Source: Icerya purchasi
Taxonomy: Eukaryota; Arthropoda; Insecta; Hemiptera; Monophlebidae
DNA length: 64,000 nucleotides
Direction of reading: 5' to 3'
Assembly (NCBI GenBank): GCA_039619475.1
Contig: CM077116.1
Span: forward strand, 376,886,188-376,950,187
Shown: in pieces, positions 47,820 through 59,115 of the stretch
Layout: each line of letters starts with the position of its first letter
Numbering within the stretch: position 1 is the stretch's first letter
Made by a program: the position numbers and the translations under genes
The notes under the pieces: generated by a model
Databases searched by the model: none
What the model was told of the DNA's origin: nothing
The model's input: only the letters and a program-made list of their open reading frames with translations

Positions 47820-48020
47820 GTCAGCGAGGACATTAGTCCAAAAAGTGGGAAGGAGGAGAAATAAATTTATATTCTTATGCGTTTAAGAACAAAGGATAAA
47901 TATAATTCGAAAGCAGGAATAACCGAAACAGAAGGAAATGAGAGAATATAAGAAGTACCGATAATAAGGACAATGCCCGTTGTGTGAGTGCCGGGCACTC
48001 TTATTAACGTTTATTAATAA
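47820..48020 (-). mobile_element. further LINE-derived fragment with CCGGGCACTCTTAT end
   Basis: GAAGGAAATGAGAGAATATAAG at 47931-47952 closely resembles 47196-47217 inside the LINE at 47055-47720. It is followed by GTGCCGGGCACTCTTATTAACG, related to 22182-22225, and a run of A. It appears to be another truncated piece of LINE debris. Confidence 0.4.
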
Positions 48021-48305
48021 AAAAAAAAAAATACAGAAGTTACAAACTATCTTAAATTATTTTATAAATCATAATATTAGTAAACCTAGCGCGTTATATT
48101 TAAGTATAAGTATATATACTCATGCAAATACGTAATACGCATCTATACAACCATTACCTGCAGGCAGCTTAATATTTTAAAATCGAAAAACATGATCTTT
48201 TCTGAGAACTTAATATCAGGAAAAGACTCAAGAAAGTCAAAACAATTAAAAGGGAAAAATATTTCAACCCTAATTTTTCGTCACTTTTTGTTTGAATATA
48301 TATAT

Positions 48306-49378
48306 ATATCATTAAATGGCCAAAACTGTGGCAGATTTTATTAGAAATGGGTACACCAAAACATCTAATTTACCTCATACAACAACTGTACGTAAATAAC
48401 AAAGGACATATAAAACTGGAGACCGATAAATTCAGTGAGTTTGCAGAAAAAAAGGAAGTACGCCAAGGCTGTTGTATATTACCGATTCTCTTCAATATTT
48501 GTGGAGAATGGATTATAAAACAGACAATGGACGGCTGGCATGAGGGAATATCATTCGGAGGTGAGAAAATCACAAACATAAGATTTGCAGATGATACGGT
48601 AGTACTGGCCAGCACGGAAAGGGAAATGTACGAATTGTTATTAAGAATAGAAACGGCTGGAAAAGAGACCGGTTTAGTACTCAACAAACAAAAGTGTTCG
48701 ATGTTAGTTATTGATAAGGTTAACAAAATCCAACAACCGTTAAAAATGCTACAAGATATACAAACCCAAGATAAATTAATCTATTTGGGTGCCTGCATTT
48801 CAAGAATTGGAGGATCAGACGAAGAAATAAAGAGACGGATAGCACTGGCGAGCACCGCGATGGGAAAGCTTAATCGTATATGGAAAGATCATAAGATCTC
48901 TAAACTAACAAAATTACGACTCCTGCAAAGTTTGGTGTTCTCTGTAGCGACCGACGGATCGGAAACATGGACGATCAATGAAACCATGGGAAGGCAGATC
49001 GCAGCTTTCGAAATGAAAGGGTACCGAAAAATCTTAAGAATCCCATGGACGGCCCATAGGACAAACGAGTACGTGTTAAAAGAGCTCAAGATCGAAACCA
49101 ACCGACGGCTATTAACATCCATCAGGAAACGTATGTGCTAGGCTTTTTCGGTCATGTAATAAGAGCGAATGGGCTGGAGAAAACGATTTTGATGGGAGAG
49201 GTCGAGGGGAAAAGGAAGAAAGGCAGACCAAAGAAAGATCAAGAAAATATGCAGATTAAATTTACAACATACCATAGATTTAGCGTACTATCGGTATAAA
49301 TGGCGACGTGTTGTATCTTGCGTCAAATAAGGTCACGACATCCGACTCGGATAACGAAATGAAAAAAAAAAAAAAAAT
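48306..49378 (+). pseudogene. 5'-truncated RTE/BovB-like LINE, RT domain
   Basis: The largest retroelement coding remnant. An uninterrupted frame at 48347-49141 (264 aa) contains EVRQGCCILPILFN (usually RQGC-LSP, motif B region) and the catalytic FADDTVVLAS (48584-48613). It then has LNKQKCSMLVI, YLGACISRIGG, EEIKRRIALASTAM, TKLRLLQSLVFSVATDGSET and the FEMKGYRKILRIPWTAHRTN block, the order seen in RTE/BovB-type ORF2. In-frame codons continue back to about 48306, where a TA tract begins, so the 5' end including the endonuclease and motif A is missing. After the stop the C-terminus continues in another frame (GFFGHVIRANGLEK, then KKGRPKKD near 49211), with a +1 shift near 49139. The element ends in an A run at 49361-49378. 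Non-functional. Confidence 0.85.
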
Positions 49379-50260
49379 GTAACTCATTAACGATGTTCCA
49401 GAAATACATCCGCCGACCATAATATCAAAAGGTTACGTTTGTCATTGCTATTCGATTTTTTTGTAAACTTTTTTTTTTCTCTACATACGGCTTAAACACA
49501 GAAATAAAAAAAGGTTGTTTATGTAGGAGCTGTTATTACTTAATAATTGGTTTAGGTTTGATGTGGCAGATTAAAATTTTGACCGGATATAAGTTATTAG
49601 AATCTGTTGGGATATGACGAATGGTGAATTGGGAGGTGTTACAGAAAGAGTAAGATGGTGAGGGAGTGTTATTAAATATGATGCCCATTGTGTCGTTAAA
49701 AACATTAAATTCGCTTTCGGCTGTAAAAACTACTCGGGGGGTAATTTGTATGAGATTGCCTTACTAGAATTTATGAAGGTTTTTTTGTTTCGATCGATAT
49801 CGTTTACAGTTTTCCCGAGCAACTGTATTAATCGAACTTTTCTGATTAGTAGTATATTTTTCTTCAATATTAGCGTGGCAACAACCGCCGCTCCCCGTGG
49901 ATCCTTTCAAACACAACACGTAATGAAACCCCGTTCGGTCGAAGTCGCCTAGCTGCTCCGGATTTTAAAATGCCTTATAATATCAGCTACTAGAACGATT
50001 TTTCTTATAAAATGTCCGAAATCACTGAATTGAAATATTATTTTTTTCGAGGCACGTTGTTTCCCTCTTTGAGTAACCTCGTCGTTATAGTGAAATACTA
50101 CATCCATATGTATATATTGCGCAACGAATTTTTTAACGAGAAAAATATTTTTTCAAACGATTAGTGTCCGAATTACTAACTCAGTAAGAAGCATACTCCA
50201 CCGGCTAGATCGGAAGTGTTGTACTATTTTTCCGGATTTTCGACAGGGATCTCACCACAG
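49379..50260. other. intergenic, nothing recognised
   Basis: AT-rich DNA; one 68-codon frame at 49746-49952 without recognised features. Confidence 0.45.
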
Positions 50261-50270
50261 CTTTGCCTTT

Positions 50271-50400
50271 TGTATATATATATATATATATAATTAGTTA
50301 TTTCCTTCCGGTTTAAATTATACCACGAACACTTTCATCAGAGCCAGCTACCGCGTGGCGTAATTGTTTAGTTACTTATGTTCCGTTTAGTTAAAAATGC
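50271..50400 (+). mobile_element. (TA)n then SINE-like head
   Basis: About 11 TA units (50271-50292) are followed, at 50341, by AGAGCCAGCTACCGCGTGGC and GTAATTGTTTAG. These are close to the A-box-like head at 35186-35215. No B box is apparent downstream, so it is a fragment. Confidence 0.35.
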
Positions 50401-51245
50401 CTAGCTGTCGCCACTAAAATCTACAAAAATTTTACTAGTAGGCCGCGCCCATAAATAAAGAAAAAAAAAAAAAGAAAAAAAACTTTTAGCTTCTAAAATT
50501 TAAAAATTTAATTAACATTACTAAAATCGCACTAACAAAGATCGTTGAAAACCGAAATTTCTTCCCCCTCTACTATATGGATTATTAACAATTTTACTTC
50601 AAAACTCGACAGGCGATGCGGGGGATGAAGGTTCTACTATAATTTTTCAAAAAAGCCATCAATTAAGAAATAGGGTTTAAGAAAATAGGCCTCACACTTA
50701 TGGCATAAAATTCGAACCCCAATTACAACAGATGGGCTGCTAATTAACCCAAAATGATGTTAAATATTCTATAAGATTTACTAGTACACTCAGAAGCTTG
50801 TTGCTTATAACATTTCGCAAAAAATAAAAAAAGCTCCATCGCGGGTCCGAAAAAATACGGTACATACCGGAAAGAGTCGCCGAATAAGGATGTCGTGTTC
50901 CTTTTATTATTTTTTTTTTTTTATATACCTGAAATCCGAACGATCGAACACAAACTTCCCGGTACATATATATCCTAAAATTTCGGGGAAATAAATATAT
51001 AAGGAAAATAAGCTAGAAATTTCAGGGACCATGGATCACAGAGAAAAATGTTAAAGATTTACCGAAGGAAATCCTTCAGATCCTAACATCGCGACGTCTT
51101 TCTGGACTTATCTGTACAATTAATGTACTATTTCTCGGCTGAAGATGAGAGGAAATGCCGAAAATCGGATATCTAGCGTATTTTAAAAACAAATTAATCC
51201 TTAAGATGTTCGTTATTCTATATAAAATTATTCTTGGCCGTATCG
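50401..51245. other. intergenic, nothing recognised
   Basis: AT-rich DNA grading into the CpG-rich block on its right. Confidence 0.5.
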
Positions 51246-52989
51246 AAATGATTACATACGAAACTCGTTTCGGATGCAAGAATGAAAATCGTTTTTCGTT
51301 CGAAGTGGAAGCGGAGAGCGTGCGAGCGATGAACAGCGAGAAGGTAACGCAAACTTCTGGGGTCGATCGTTTTCGTGTTGAATAATTCGCGCAACAATGT
51401 CAGACGGTGACGTCAGCGATTTTCCGCGGAATAGAAGCGACGTCATCGCCGGCAACGAAATAAGTTCAAGGTCAAACGGCGAGGAGTACGCTGCGGCGAA
51501 GGTTTCCCCATTGATGAAGAGTGCCGTCCGGCAGCGCATACGTCGGATTGTTGTTGCTGTCTTGTTTGCTTTCGCGGTATTTTTCATTCATCCGAGTCCG
51601 TTCATTCATGAGTCGGCCGTTTCTTTTTCTTTCTTTTTTTTTTCTTTCCCGAATTCCACTATTCGAGTGAGAAATCTTTACATCCGAGCTCGACGTCACC
51701 GGAACTGGCCATCAGCGGATATCTCGGGAAACGGTGCAGATTACTCAGCATCAGACGGCACACAATAGTCGGAAGCGCTAAAGATCGTTCATCGTGTTAT
51801 TACGTCATTTGTTGACATAGTTGCGATGCGTTCGGTTGCGGATGCTGGCAATTTCAGGCGCCGGCAAGATGAAACTGCTCCATTGATATTATTATACCCC
51901 CGTACACACGTATTAGACGTTGTTTGTATTACTTTTTTTTTTCCCCCGTCAGTTGTGAAAAACCTTGGAATTTTTCAATTTCTTAACACGGGTTCCAAAA
52001 AACGCCGTAAATTTGAGAGAACAGAGTAGTGATGCAGTCGATAACGGATGTGTCGCGACAACATATATGATGAATCGGGCCACCGTTGACGGCAGATGAT
52101 TATATGCGGATTCCACTTAAATGAGTCGATTCACTAGCGACCGTCAGACGCCGGTGTTTACTGATTCATTGCGACGCTCGTTACGCGTTTCTCTTTTTTC
52201 TTCCGATAAATTTAGATTATTTTCAGAAACTTACTCCTGAGTAATAGTGACCGGGGGAAAAAATAAAAAGCACTGTAAACGCACATACGTTTCGTTCCGC
52301 GACGAGCCACATGTGTCAACTTATTACACACACCGAGTGACTGAAAATAGAGCACAGGTTGTAGAGGGGTCGTGAACTGACATTACGCGCAGACGAAAGA
52401 ACTACGCTGAAACAGCAAATAGTGTAGGTTCGTTTGAAAGACACAAGCGTCTAAAAGCCCCCGGGGGAATTGCGGAGTTTCTGTTGAAGCCCGGCTGTTT
52501 TGTTTCGCATAGGTGCGTATTTTTAAGAAGCGTGCTGCTAGACAGGGTAGAAAAGAATGAAAAATCTTCGGCCACTTCGAAACTTCTCAGACAGGTCGAA
52601 AATATAGAGAGAGGCGCGCGTATTGTCTGCAGCGCCGATTGAGGAAGATATGTGCTCGGACGAGTGTCTACGAGTATGCCAAAAATATTTCAGTTATTAT
52701 GACCCACTCTCTCAGCGGCAAGGTGAACAAGGAAATCAAACGAGAAAATCAAATGAGAAAATCAAACGACGATATACTCGATGATACCCCGTGTTCCAGG
52801 TAGTTTGCGCGATACCGTCGTCGGGAGCTGATTGGCGAAATCCGGCGTCGGTTACGTCCCAGCTAGATGACCATTGGTTGCCGTTCGCGACAAAAGGGCG
52901 AGGCTTTTGAGTCGTAATTTTAATTTAAAAATGCTATAAATAAAACGTTCAGCGGCGATATTCAGGTAATTAGAACAACAAGCGTCTAA

Positions 52990-53000
52990 ATAATAATAAC

Positions 53001-53031
<31 letters not shown>

Positions 53032-53102
53032 ATAATAACAATAATAATGATAATAATAATAATAATGATGATGATAGTAATAGCAGTAGTGGTAGTAGTA
53101 CG
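52990..53102. repeat. (AAT)n/(ATG)n/(GTAGT) complex microsatellite
   Basis: AAT units pass into ATGATG and then AGTAGTAGT units. The minus-strand frame across it is a run of Ile/Val codons and is a product of the repeat. Confidence 0.9.
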
Positions 53103-53391
53103 TGTGCGTCTGCCTGTCGCAACTGAAGAACTCACAGGCAGATCCGCCGTTATGAGATTGCTATCGCGTGACAAGTTATCCTCGCGCGGCGAAGGAACGC
53201 GAGGTTGAAATTTTGCCACCGTCGCCTCTGACTCTGTGCGGCATTATTGTTACATCGAGCGAAAACCCGAATTTACCAATAATACTGAGAATTGTCGCGT
53301 CATCGCCGATATTCGCTTGTTCGCATAGCTTCGTAAGTAATAAATAACCAGAGTTTATTTGACAGTAATTAATTTATATTCAATTTTATCC

Positions 53392-53438
53392 GATTGCCTC
53401 GCCTCGCTTCGCATCGCATCGCATCGCATCGCGCCGCC
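53392..53438. repeat. GCATC/GCCTC pentamer repeat
   Basis: Eight or so pentamers: GCCTC, GCCTC, GCTTC, then GCATC x4 and GCGCC. A CpG-containing minisatellite. Confidence 0.85.
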
Positions 53439-53450
53439 GTCAAATTATCG

Positions 53451-54025
53451 GCCCGATGCTTGCCTGTCGCCACTCCGTCCTACTCAGCCCGGTTACCGCG
53501 TCGAGAATTCCTTTTTTTAATGTAATTCGCCTGTTGTCTGCTCCATATTTTAGAATTGAAAATTACGAAAAACTTTCAAATCCCGGCGAAGTATCGATAA
53601 TTCCGATCGTTTTATCTCATAGCGAAAATTATCTTTCATAATAACATTTTTTTTCCTGTTCGGCGTGCGAAATTTTTTCTGCACCTCATTTTGTTTGTTT
53701 TATTCGTATCTCCTTGTATTACAGCATGCACGCATTCCTCTTCAAAAAATCGCAATTCAGCGCGCCATATTATTCGTTTCCTGAAAACAGAAATACCATT
53801 AGGAAACGGGTTTGATTTTTGTCTCTGCCACTCGAACAGATTCCATCGTAGGCGACAGTCAAGAGAATCCCCCCCCCCATTCCCATCATCAACGGTCGAT
53901 GTCATAAGGGGAAAGCCTCGCGAAAGTGTCGTTTATTTTTCGAATGATGTGCCATTGCAAATTAGACTCTTCAAAACCGCATTTATTATCTAACTTATTC
54001 AGCCGATGATGCGTTACGGAGATCA
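53451..54025. other. intergenic at the edge of the CpG block
   Basis: Mixed composition. Overlapping plus and minus frames of 80-100 codons (53636-53993) occur without domain or splice support. Confidence 0.4.
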
Positions 54026-54029
54026 ATTA

Positions 54030-54340
54030 GCCGCCATACAACTGAGCATTCAAATCAATTCTAGAAGAGCTGAAGCTAGAAACCAGGCTCCTGCAGGAAA
54101 TAAAACGGAATATGATCAGATACTTCGGTCATATAGCCAGGAATTCCATGGAAAGAAACATTATACAGGGCACGGTGCAAGGAAAACGTCCCAGAGAAAG
54201 ATGACCACTACGATGGGCTGATCAAGTAAATACACTAACTGGGTACAAGTTGTCAGAAGCATTCCACGTGGTAATGGATCGAAATAAATGGAAGGAAACG
54301 GTAAATATGATGCCACCACGTCCTTACGTAGGACAATGGA
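54030..54340 (+). pseudogene. LINE ORF2 C-terminal fragment, RTE-like
   Basis: One frame reads ILEELKLETRLLQEIKRNMI, then RYFGHIARNSMERNIIQG, then KRPRER*PLRWADQV, then EAFHVVMDRNKWKETV. The YFGH.AR...E..I..G...GKR.R.R...W order is the C-terminal signature of RTE/BovB-like LINEs (compare 49150-49290 and 40884-40917). A single TGA interrupts the RER*PL..W segment, so the fragment is unusually well kept for its length, though it lacks the RT core. It may continue to about 54370. Confidence 0.7.
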
Positions 54341-55795
54341 CACTTGATGATGATGACAACCGAGCATTACAACCGGGAGTATTCCGCAAGATAGCCGACT
54401 TAGAAATTAAAGGAAATACGGTTACGCAGTAACACGACCGAGACAAGGGGGCCCCATTCTAGGGCTTCGATTCGATGAGGTCAAAGTACCTGTTGATTTA
54501 TTCGTTCCTCCCCACGGGTTGTCAGCTTATGTTTGTTTCAGGGTTCAATATAGTTCCGGAGCTCTGCTGTAATTTTATCAATACTGCTTAATATAAAGAA
54601 TCCCGAAATTAATCAGAAAAAACCGAATAGTCGAGACAAAAAAAAAAAGAAAAAGAAAAAGCGACGAAACTAAAAACCATACAGAAAAATTATTAAACTG
54701 CATACGTAGACGAACGAAAAAGGATCCGCATAAAAAATCGGGAAGAAGATTATAAAAATGGAAAGATGTAGGAGAACAACTTTGAAAGAAAACGGGAATT
54801 GATGTCGAGGAATAAAATTAACGATTAGCGAACATGCACCAAAAACTATGCATAACGGACATTAACAGTTAAATGCCGAACACTAACGAAACAGATATAA
54901 TCGTCACGGTATCCATTCTTGACATTTCAAATTAAACTGATCGAAATGATTGAAAGTAAATTGTGAAAATCAATCAAATACAAAAATGCAACTAAACAGC
55001 GGTAAGACAAATTCAATCGGAAAAAATGAAATAAATAACCTTCTTTTAGCGTTGCAAAATTCCTCTAGCGGTAAATCAGCGCTTATCTTTTTTTCGTCTG
55101 TAGCTAGCATTTTGAGCAGACAGTATTTTTTATTCTCGTTTTTGATTCCATCTGGTCTATGTCAATTTGAAATGATTTTTTTTTTTTTTTCTTATTTTTC
55201 TTATTATTTTTATTGACACATCTTAATTTATAGTTAAATAAGTATCTACTTTAATAAATGTTGCTTTAAACTAAGCCAAGCCCGTATGGAATCAACAGTC
55301 CATTGACCACTGCTCCTAACATATTACATATTTACAATAGATAATAATTACAATCGTACATCTTATATCCTATAAATTTGATATGATGGCCGCTTATTTC
55401 GTTACCGGCATCTGCACGATTTTTCTTTTTGTATTTATATATATATATTTACCCCTCTGGTTTAATCAATTTTTCTACTTACGACTAACACAGGATTTTG
55501 ATAATAATGCTTAGGACAAGCACTATGTTAAATGCAGGAAAGTTGACTATCCTTTCACGGCATCGCGTTAACGGAAATAGTCTAATTTCTAGAAAAAATT
55601 TTACTTCAATACCAGACACAAACGACTGTTTCAACAGATATGTCGCTATATACCATTCAAACGAGTTATGCCAAGGTCATAATTTTCCAGCAGCCATCGG
55701 AAAGTACAATACACAAACAATTGAGCGCTAGCCAAGGGGTAAAAATTAATGAAGAGAGTTCTCTAAGGAGTTTTTGAATAAATATTAAAGGTGTA
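54341..55795. other. intergenic, nothing recognised
   Basis: AT-rich DNA. The frame at 54950-55216 (88 codons) is Ser/Asn-rich with a hydrophobic end and no recognised family. Confidence 0.45.
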
Positions 55796-55797
55796 GC

Positions 55798-55841
<44 letters not shown>

Positions 55842-55854
55842 TGATGATGATCAA
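55796..55854. repeat. (AAT)n/(GAT)n microsatellite
   Basis: About 14 AAT units followed by GATGATGATGAT. Read on the minus strand it gives a polyisoleucine frame. Confidence 0.95.
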
Positions 55855-57424
55855 ATCAAATAAAATCATTTATAATTATTATTATTTACATGAAAATCCA
55901 CAAGAACGCTTCTTAGCGTGAAAAGTGGAGCCAAAATAAAAAGAAAATAGAAAAATCAAAAAAAGCATATAAATAAATAAACGAAATATAAATAAAATCA
56001 CCTGTGGTAATACAAACACAAGAGATCAAATAAGTAAACAAAACAACAAAAGTAATAATAAACTAAATATATAAACAAAATAAGTTTAAATAAAATAAAT
56101 AAAAAATAATAAACAATGGTAATAATAATAATAATAATGTAATTAGGAAAAAAGTGGAATAAGTGAAAAAACTATATGTCAGCGAGTGAGAAAACAATTT
56201 ATATTAATAGAATAATTACGTCTAAAATATGTCAACGGCTATGTCATTTTTGCGCTGCGGGCAATGTGAAAAGTAATGTAGTTATTTTTTTTTATCCTAT
56301 AATAAGTTGTTTTTTTTAAATGCTTACGAGACATCCATTTCGCCAAGAAAACAACATGGACAAGTAAGATCGACTCTTCTATATTGCAGGGGAGCCGGTT
56401 TTGATTATTCGTGTGTATCGTTATTTGCAGAATTAAATAAATTTCTTATAAGAGTGAAGTAAAAACGTGACGAATTTCGTTACGGCATTTTCATGTTACC
56501 GTCGGCGTTGTTAATATCGTTTTTACGCGCTCAAAGACAACCTTTGTATTTTCTTTATCCGTTTGTTTCAATATTTTGGATTCGAACTTTTACGTTGTAA
56601 TTAATATAGAGGACCGTATCTAGAAGTAGGAAAGAGATGGTAAAAAATTATCTTCATATATATATATATATATATATGTATTACCATTAAATGGATCTAT
56701 TTATATATATAGTAGTACACTAAAGCCTTGCGACCAATTATTTTTGAACAAACTACAATAAACGCATAAGAAAACAAATAAAAAAGGAGAAAAAACACAA
56801 CTACCGATATAAATATGTGAAAATATGTAAAAATTTATAAAAATGTTCTTTAATAACAATTTGTATTTTAATAATTTACCAATATGAAAAATTTTTGACG
56901 AGATTTTCTTCATACATATATTCTTTATTTATTTATTTATTTATGTTTTTGATAAATAAACCGAAGTTCCGTGTGGTGATTAGGAACAAAATTGCTCAAA
57001 AAAAAAAAAAGCTACAGAAGAGACACAATTTTTGATTGTTAATTACAAAGAAAAAAGCTAGAAAGAAATATTTTCATCAACAACTCTACAGCGCACAAAT
57101 TTATAAAAATAAAATATATACTACTTTTCGGTGCACAGCTGCCGTCGCTTCATTAATACTCCATTTTTAAATTAAAAACTGCAGCTGCATAAATATTCAT
57201 AAAATTTTACGGATAATTAAAATAAAAAGTTTTAGAAATTGTAAGTAAAATACGTAAGCTAAGAGTAAATTATACATTGTAAAGAAAAATAATGATGCAC
57301 CATCGAACAAAAAAACATTGATTGCGTAAATATTTATCAAATATGTAGTTACAAAAAATGGGGAAAAAAATTGTAAAAGTAACTTAATGAATAAACTAAA
57401 ATCATAAATCGTGCTTAGTTACTA
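55855..57424. other. intergenic with A-rich and (TA)n tracts
   Basis: A-rich stretch at 55930-56150, a (TA)n tract at about 56656-56677 and (TTTA)n near 56928-56945. No gene is recognised. Confidence 0.5.
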
Positions 57425-57937
57425 ATTGGTCAGGGTTAATATTGCTAAAATCTGTATTACTAAGAGCCGGAAAAAGGATATGCTTAATATTATCAATAAA
57501 GAATTACACGTTACACACAGTGTTATTTGAGTGTGCAATTTTATGTTTATGTAAATAATCTTTAAATAGGCCGTGTCCCCAGTAAGAAATTTTAGATTAA
57601 AAAAAATTTGGCGTAAAAACTTTATTATGTAGTTTATCATCCATGGTTAGAAAATTTTTTTTAGCTATACCGTTATTATATTCGTCCCACTGCGTCTGAA
57701 ATTTATTATTATAATATTTATCTAATGTAAGTTTAAACTGTTTAAGCGTTAACGAGGTTTGTTCGTGCATGGAGTAAGGTTGATGATACTGTACGTTATG
57801 GAATTCATGATTTTTAATATTATTTTTTATTAAAAATATGTTAATATGTTTCTGTATTTCGTAACTTAATGGGGTTTAATATCTGCAATGACAGCGTTCG
57901 CCATGTAGCTGGTAGTTCTATAAGCTTTAATCATTTT

Positions 57938-57969
<32 letters not shown>

Positions 57970-58802
57970 TTCTTTGATTAACGTGCCATGTACTGCCGCC
58001 TAGGCCAGAGGCACTGATAAGTCAGAAGTTAGATGGTATGGAATAAATCATTTTTATTGCAATAGTTCTCTGAAAACTTTTTAATATATTTTGAAATATT
58101 TTAACTTTTAAAATGTCTATATATATTACACTACCATAAAGTATGTTAGGCAATATTACGCTTTTATATAATGTTATTAGTCCCTTCTTGTAATTTAATC
58201 GGTTATTATTATTATATAATTTGTTAATTTAGTGATATAGTGAAAATGATTATAAAATTTTAAGTTATTGTCTATTAACATAACTAAGTATTTGGTTTGA
58301 CTAACCATATATTGGAGCAAATTTAATCTTTTTGTTAAACAACATGTAAGTTGACTTGGATTCGTTAATATTTAAATTGTATTGTTCTAACCATTTCGCG
58401 ATTTCTGTATAAACTTGGTAAACTATATTTTCCAATACACTTTTATTCTTATCGGCTATTTGCAATATCATCTACGAAAGTGCAAATGTTTACGTTAGTG
58501 GGTAATCTAATGTTATACATTTGAGAGAAAACTATGTTCCACAAGTACGGTCCTAAAACAGACCCTTGCGGTACTCCCATAACGGTTTTTTTTTTTTTGA
58601 ATAATTACCGATTTGAAATACAGTGTAGCGATTTTGGAAATATCGATTTACAATGTTCAACATGCCATTATGTAATCCTAGTTCCTTTAATAATGCAAGT
58701 AATCTATTTAAATCTAAACTGTCGAAAGCCTTTGTTATATCAAGAGTCGTTACATTTAATGAAATTATAAAGTGATCAAAGATAATTCCGGTTAGGCATG
58801 TA
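57425..58802 (-). pseudogene. decayed R1/Jockey-like LINE reverse transcriptase
   Basis: On the minus strand, reading leftwards: LDITKAFDSLDL (58745-58710, RT motif A), GLHNGMLNIVNRYFQNR, then, after a frame change at the T13 run 58586-58598, GVPQGSVLGPYLWN (58577-58536, motif B region) and CTFVDDIANS (58484-58452, motif C, FVDD in place of YADD). Thereafter, in other frames: ADKNKSVLENIVYQVYTEIA and KWLEQYNLNINESKSTYMLF, GLITLYKSVILPNILYGSVI, KAYRTTSYMANAVIADIKPL (interrupted by 57939-58045), and LTGHG/WGHGLFKDYLHKHKIA near 57590-57540. This order is the RT-to-thumb-to-C-terminal layout of R1/Jockey-type LINE ORF2. Frame changes and stops make it dead. Its upstream part is cut by the MITE at 58803-59107; sequence at 59116-59270 may continue it but is too decayed to confirm. 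Confidence 0.75.
57939..58045 (-). mobile_element. 107-bp 5'-truncated retroelement with (AAG)n tail
   Basis: The insertion is flanked by perfect 10-bp direct repeats AATCATTTTT (57929-57938 and 58046-58055). On the minus strand it ends in an (AAG)n tail and before that carries GCGGCAGTACATGGCACG. It splits the KM|IKAYRTTS segment of the host LINE. It is therefore a target-primed retroposition product of another LINE or SINE, too short to classify. Confidence 0.8.
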
Positions 58803-59107
58803 CAAGGGCGTCGTCAGCCGATGGGCCGGGGGGGTGGGGGCAAGATGAGTTGCCAGCCGCCAGGGGTATGCAAGATGATAGAAAGAGGATATGAGTTATA
58901 GGAAAAATAAAATTTATAATTTGCAAAGGCTTAATATTTTATTAAACGAGAATAAAATCTTAATTAAAACATAATTTTTGTGGTTTTCTGGCAAATTGTT
59001 CATGATTACGCGCTTATGAATATTCATCATGGCCAGTTGATTAAAAAGTTTCAAGGCTCTGGGGGGGGGGGTCAGTTGCCCCCTGCCCTCTGCTGGCGAC
59101 ACCCATG
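58803..59107 (-). mobile_element. hAT MITE (GGGCGTCGCCAG family), copy 4
   Basis: The plus-strand left end is CAAGGGCGTCGTCAG. The right end, reverse-complemented, is CATGGGTGTCGCCAGC. Perfect duplication GGCATGTA at 58795-58802 and 59108-59115. Inverted relative to copies 1-3. It carries a G10-type run near its right end (59061-59070). Confidence 0.92.
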
Positions 59108-59115
59108 GGCATGTA

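Larger units (their letters stand above)
51246..53450. promoter_or_regulatory. CpG-rich promoter-like block with CRE-type sites
   Basis: Composition changes sharply to GC- and CpG-rich for about 2.2 kb, comparable only to the 18.1-18.9 kb promoter. CRE/ATF-like sites: perfect palindrome TGACGTCA at 51408-51415; GACGTCA at 51439-51445; GACGTCAC at 51692-51699; TTACGTCAT at 51800-51808. Frames of 111 (minus) and 123 codons (plus, starting MSDGDVSDFPRN) lie here. They overlap antisense and have no domain, so coding is uncertain. A non-coding first exon or bidirectional promoter for a gene outside the window is the simplest reading. Confidence 0.45.

Noticed and set aside
51397..51768. 123-codon plus-strand gene starting MSDGDVSDFPRN with a hydrophobic segment
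   Set aside because: Overlaps an equally long minus-strand frame in GC-rich DNA where stops are rare; ends in a TC-rich polyPhe run. Kept only as promoter-like DNA.
52986..53219. Minus-strand 77-codon frame ending in polyisoleucine
   Set aside because: The last half is a translated (AAT)n microsatellite. The first half, although GC-rich, has no domain and no splice or start context.
55666..55869. Minus-strand polyisoleucine frame
   Set aside because: Translated microsatellite, not a gene.
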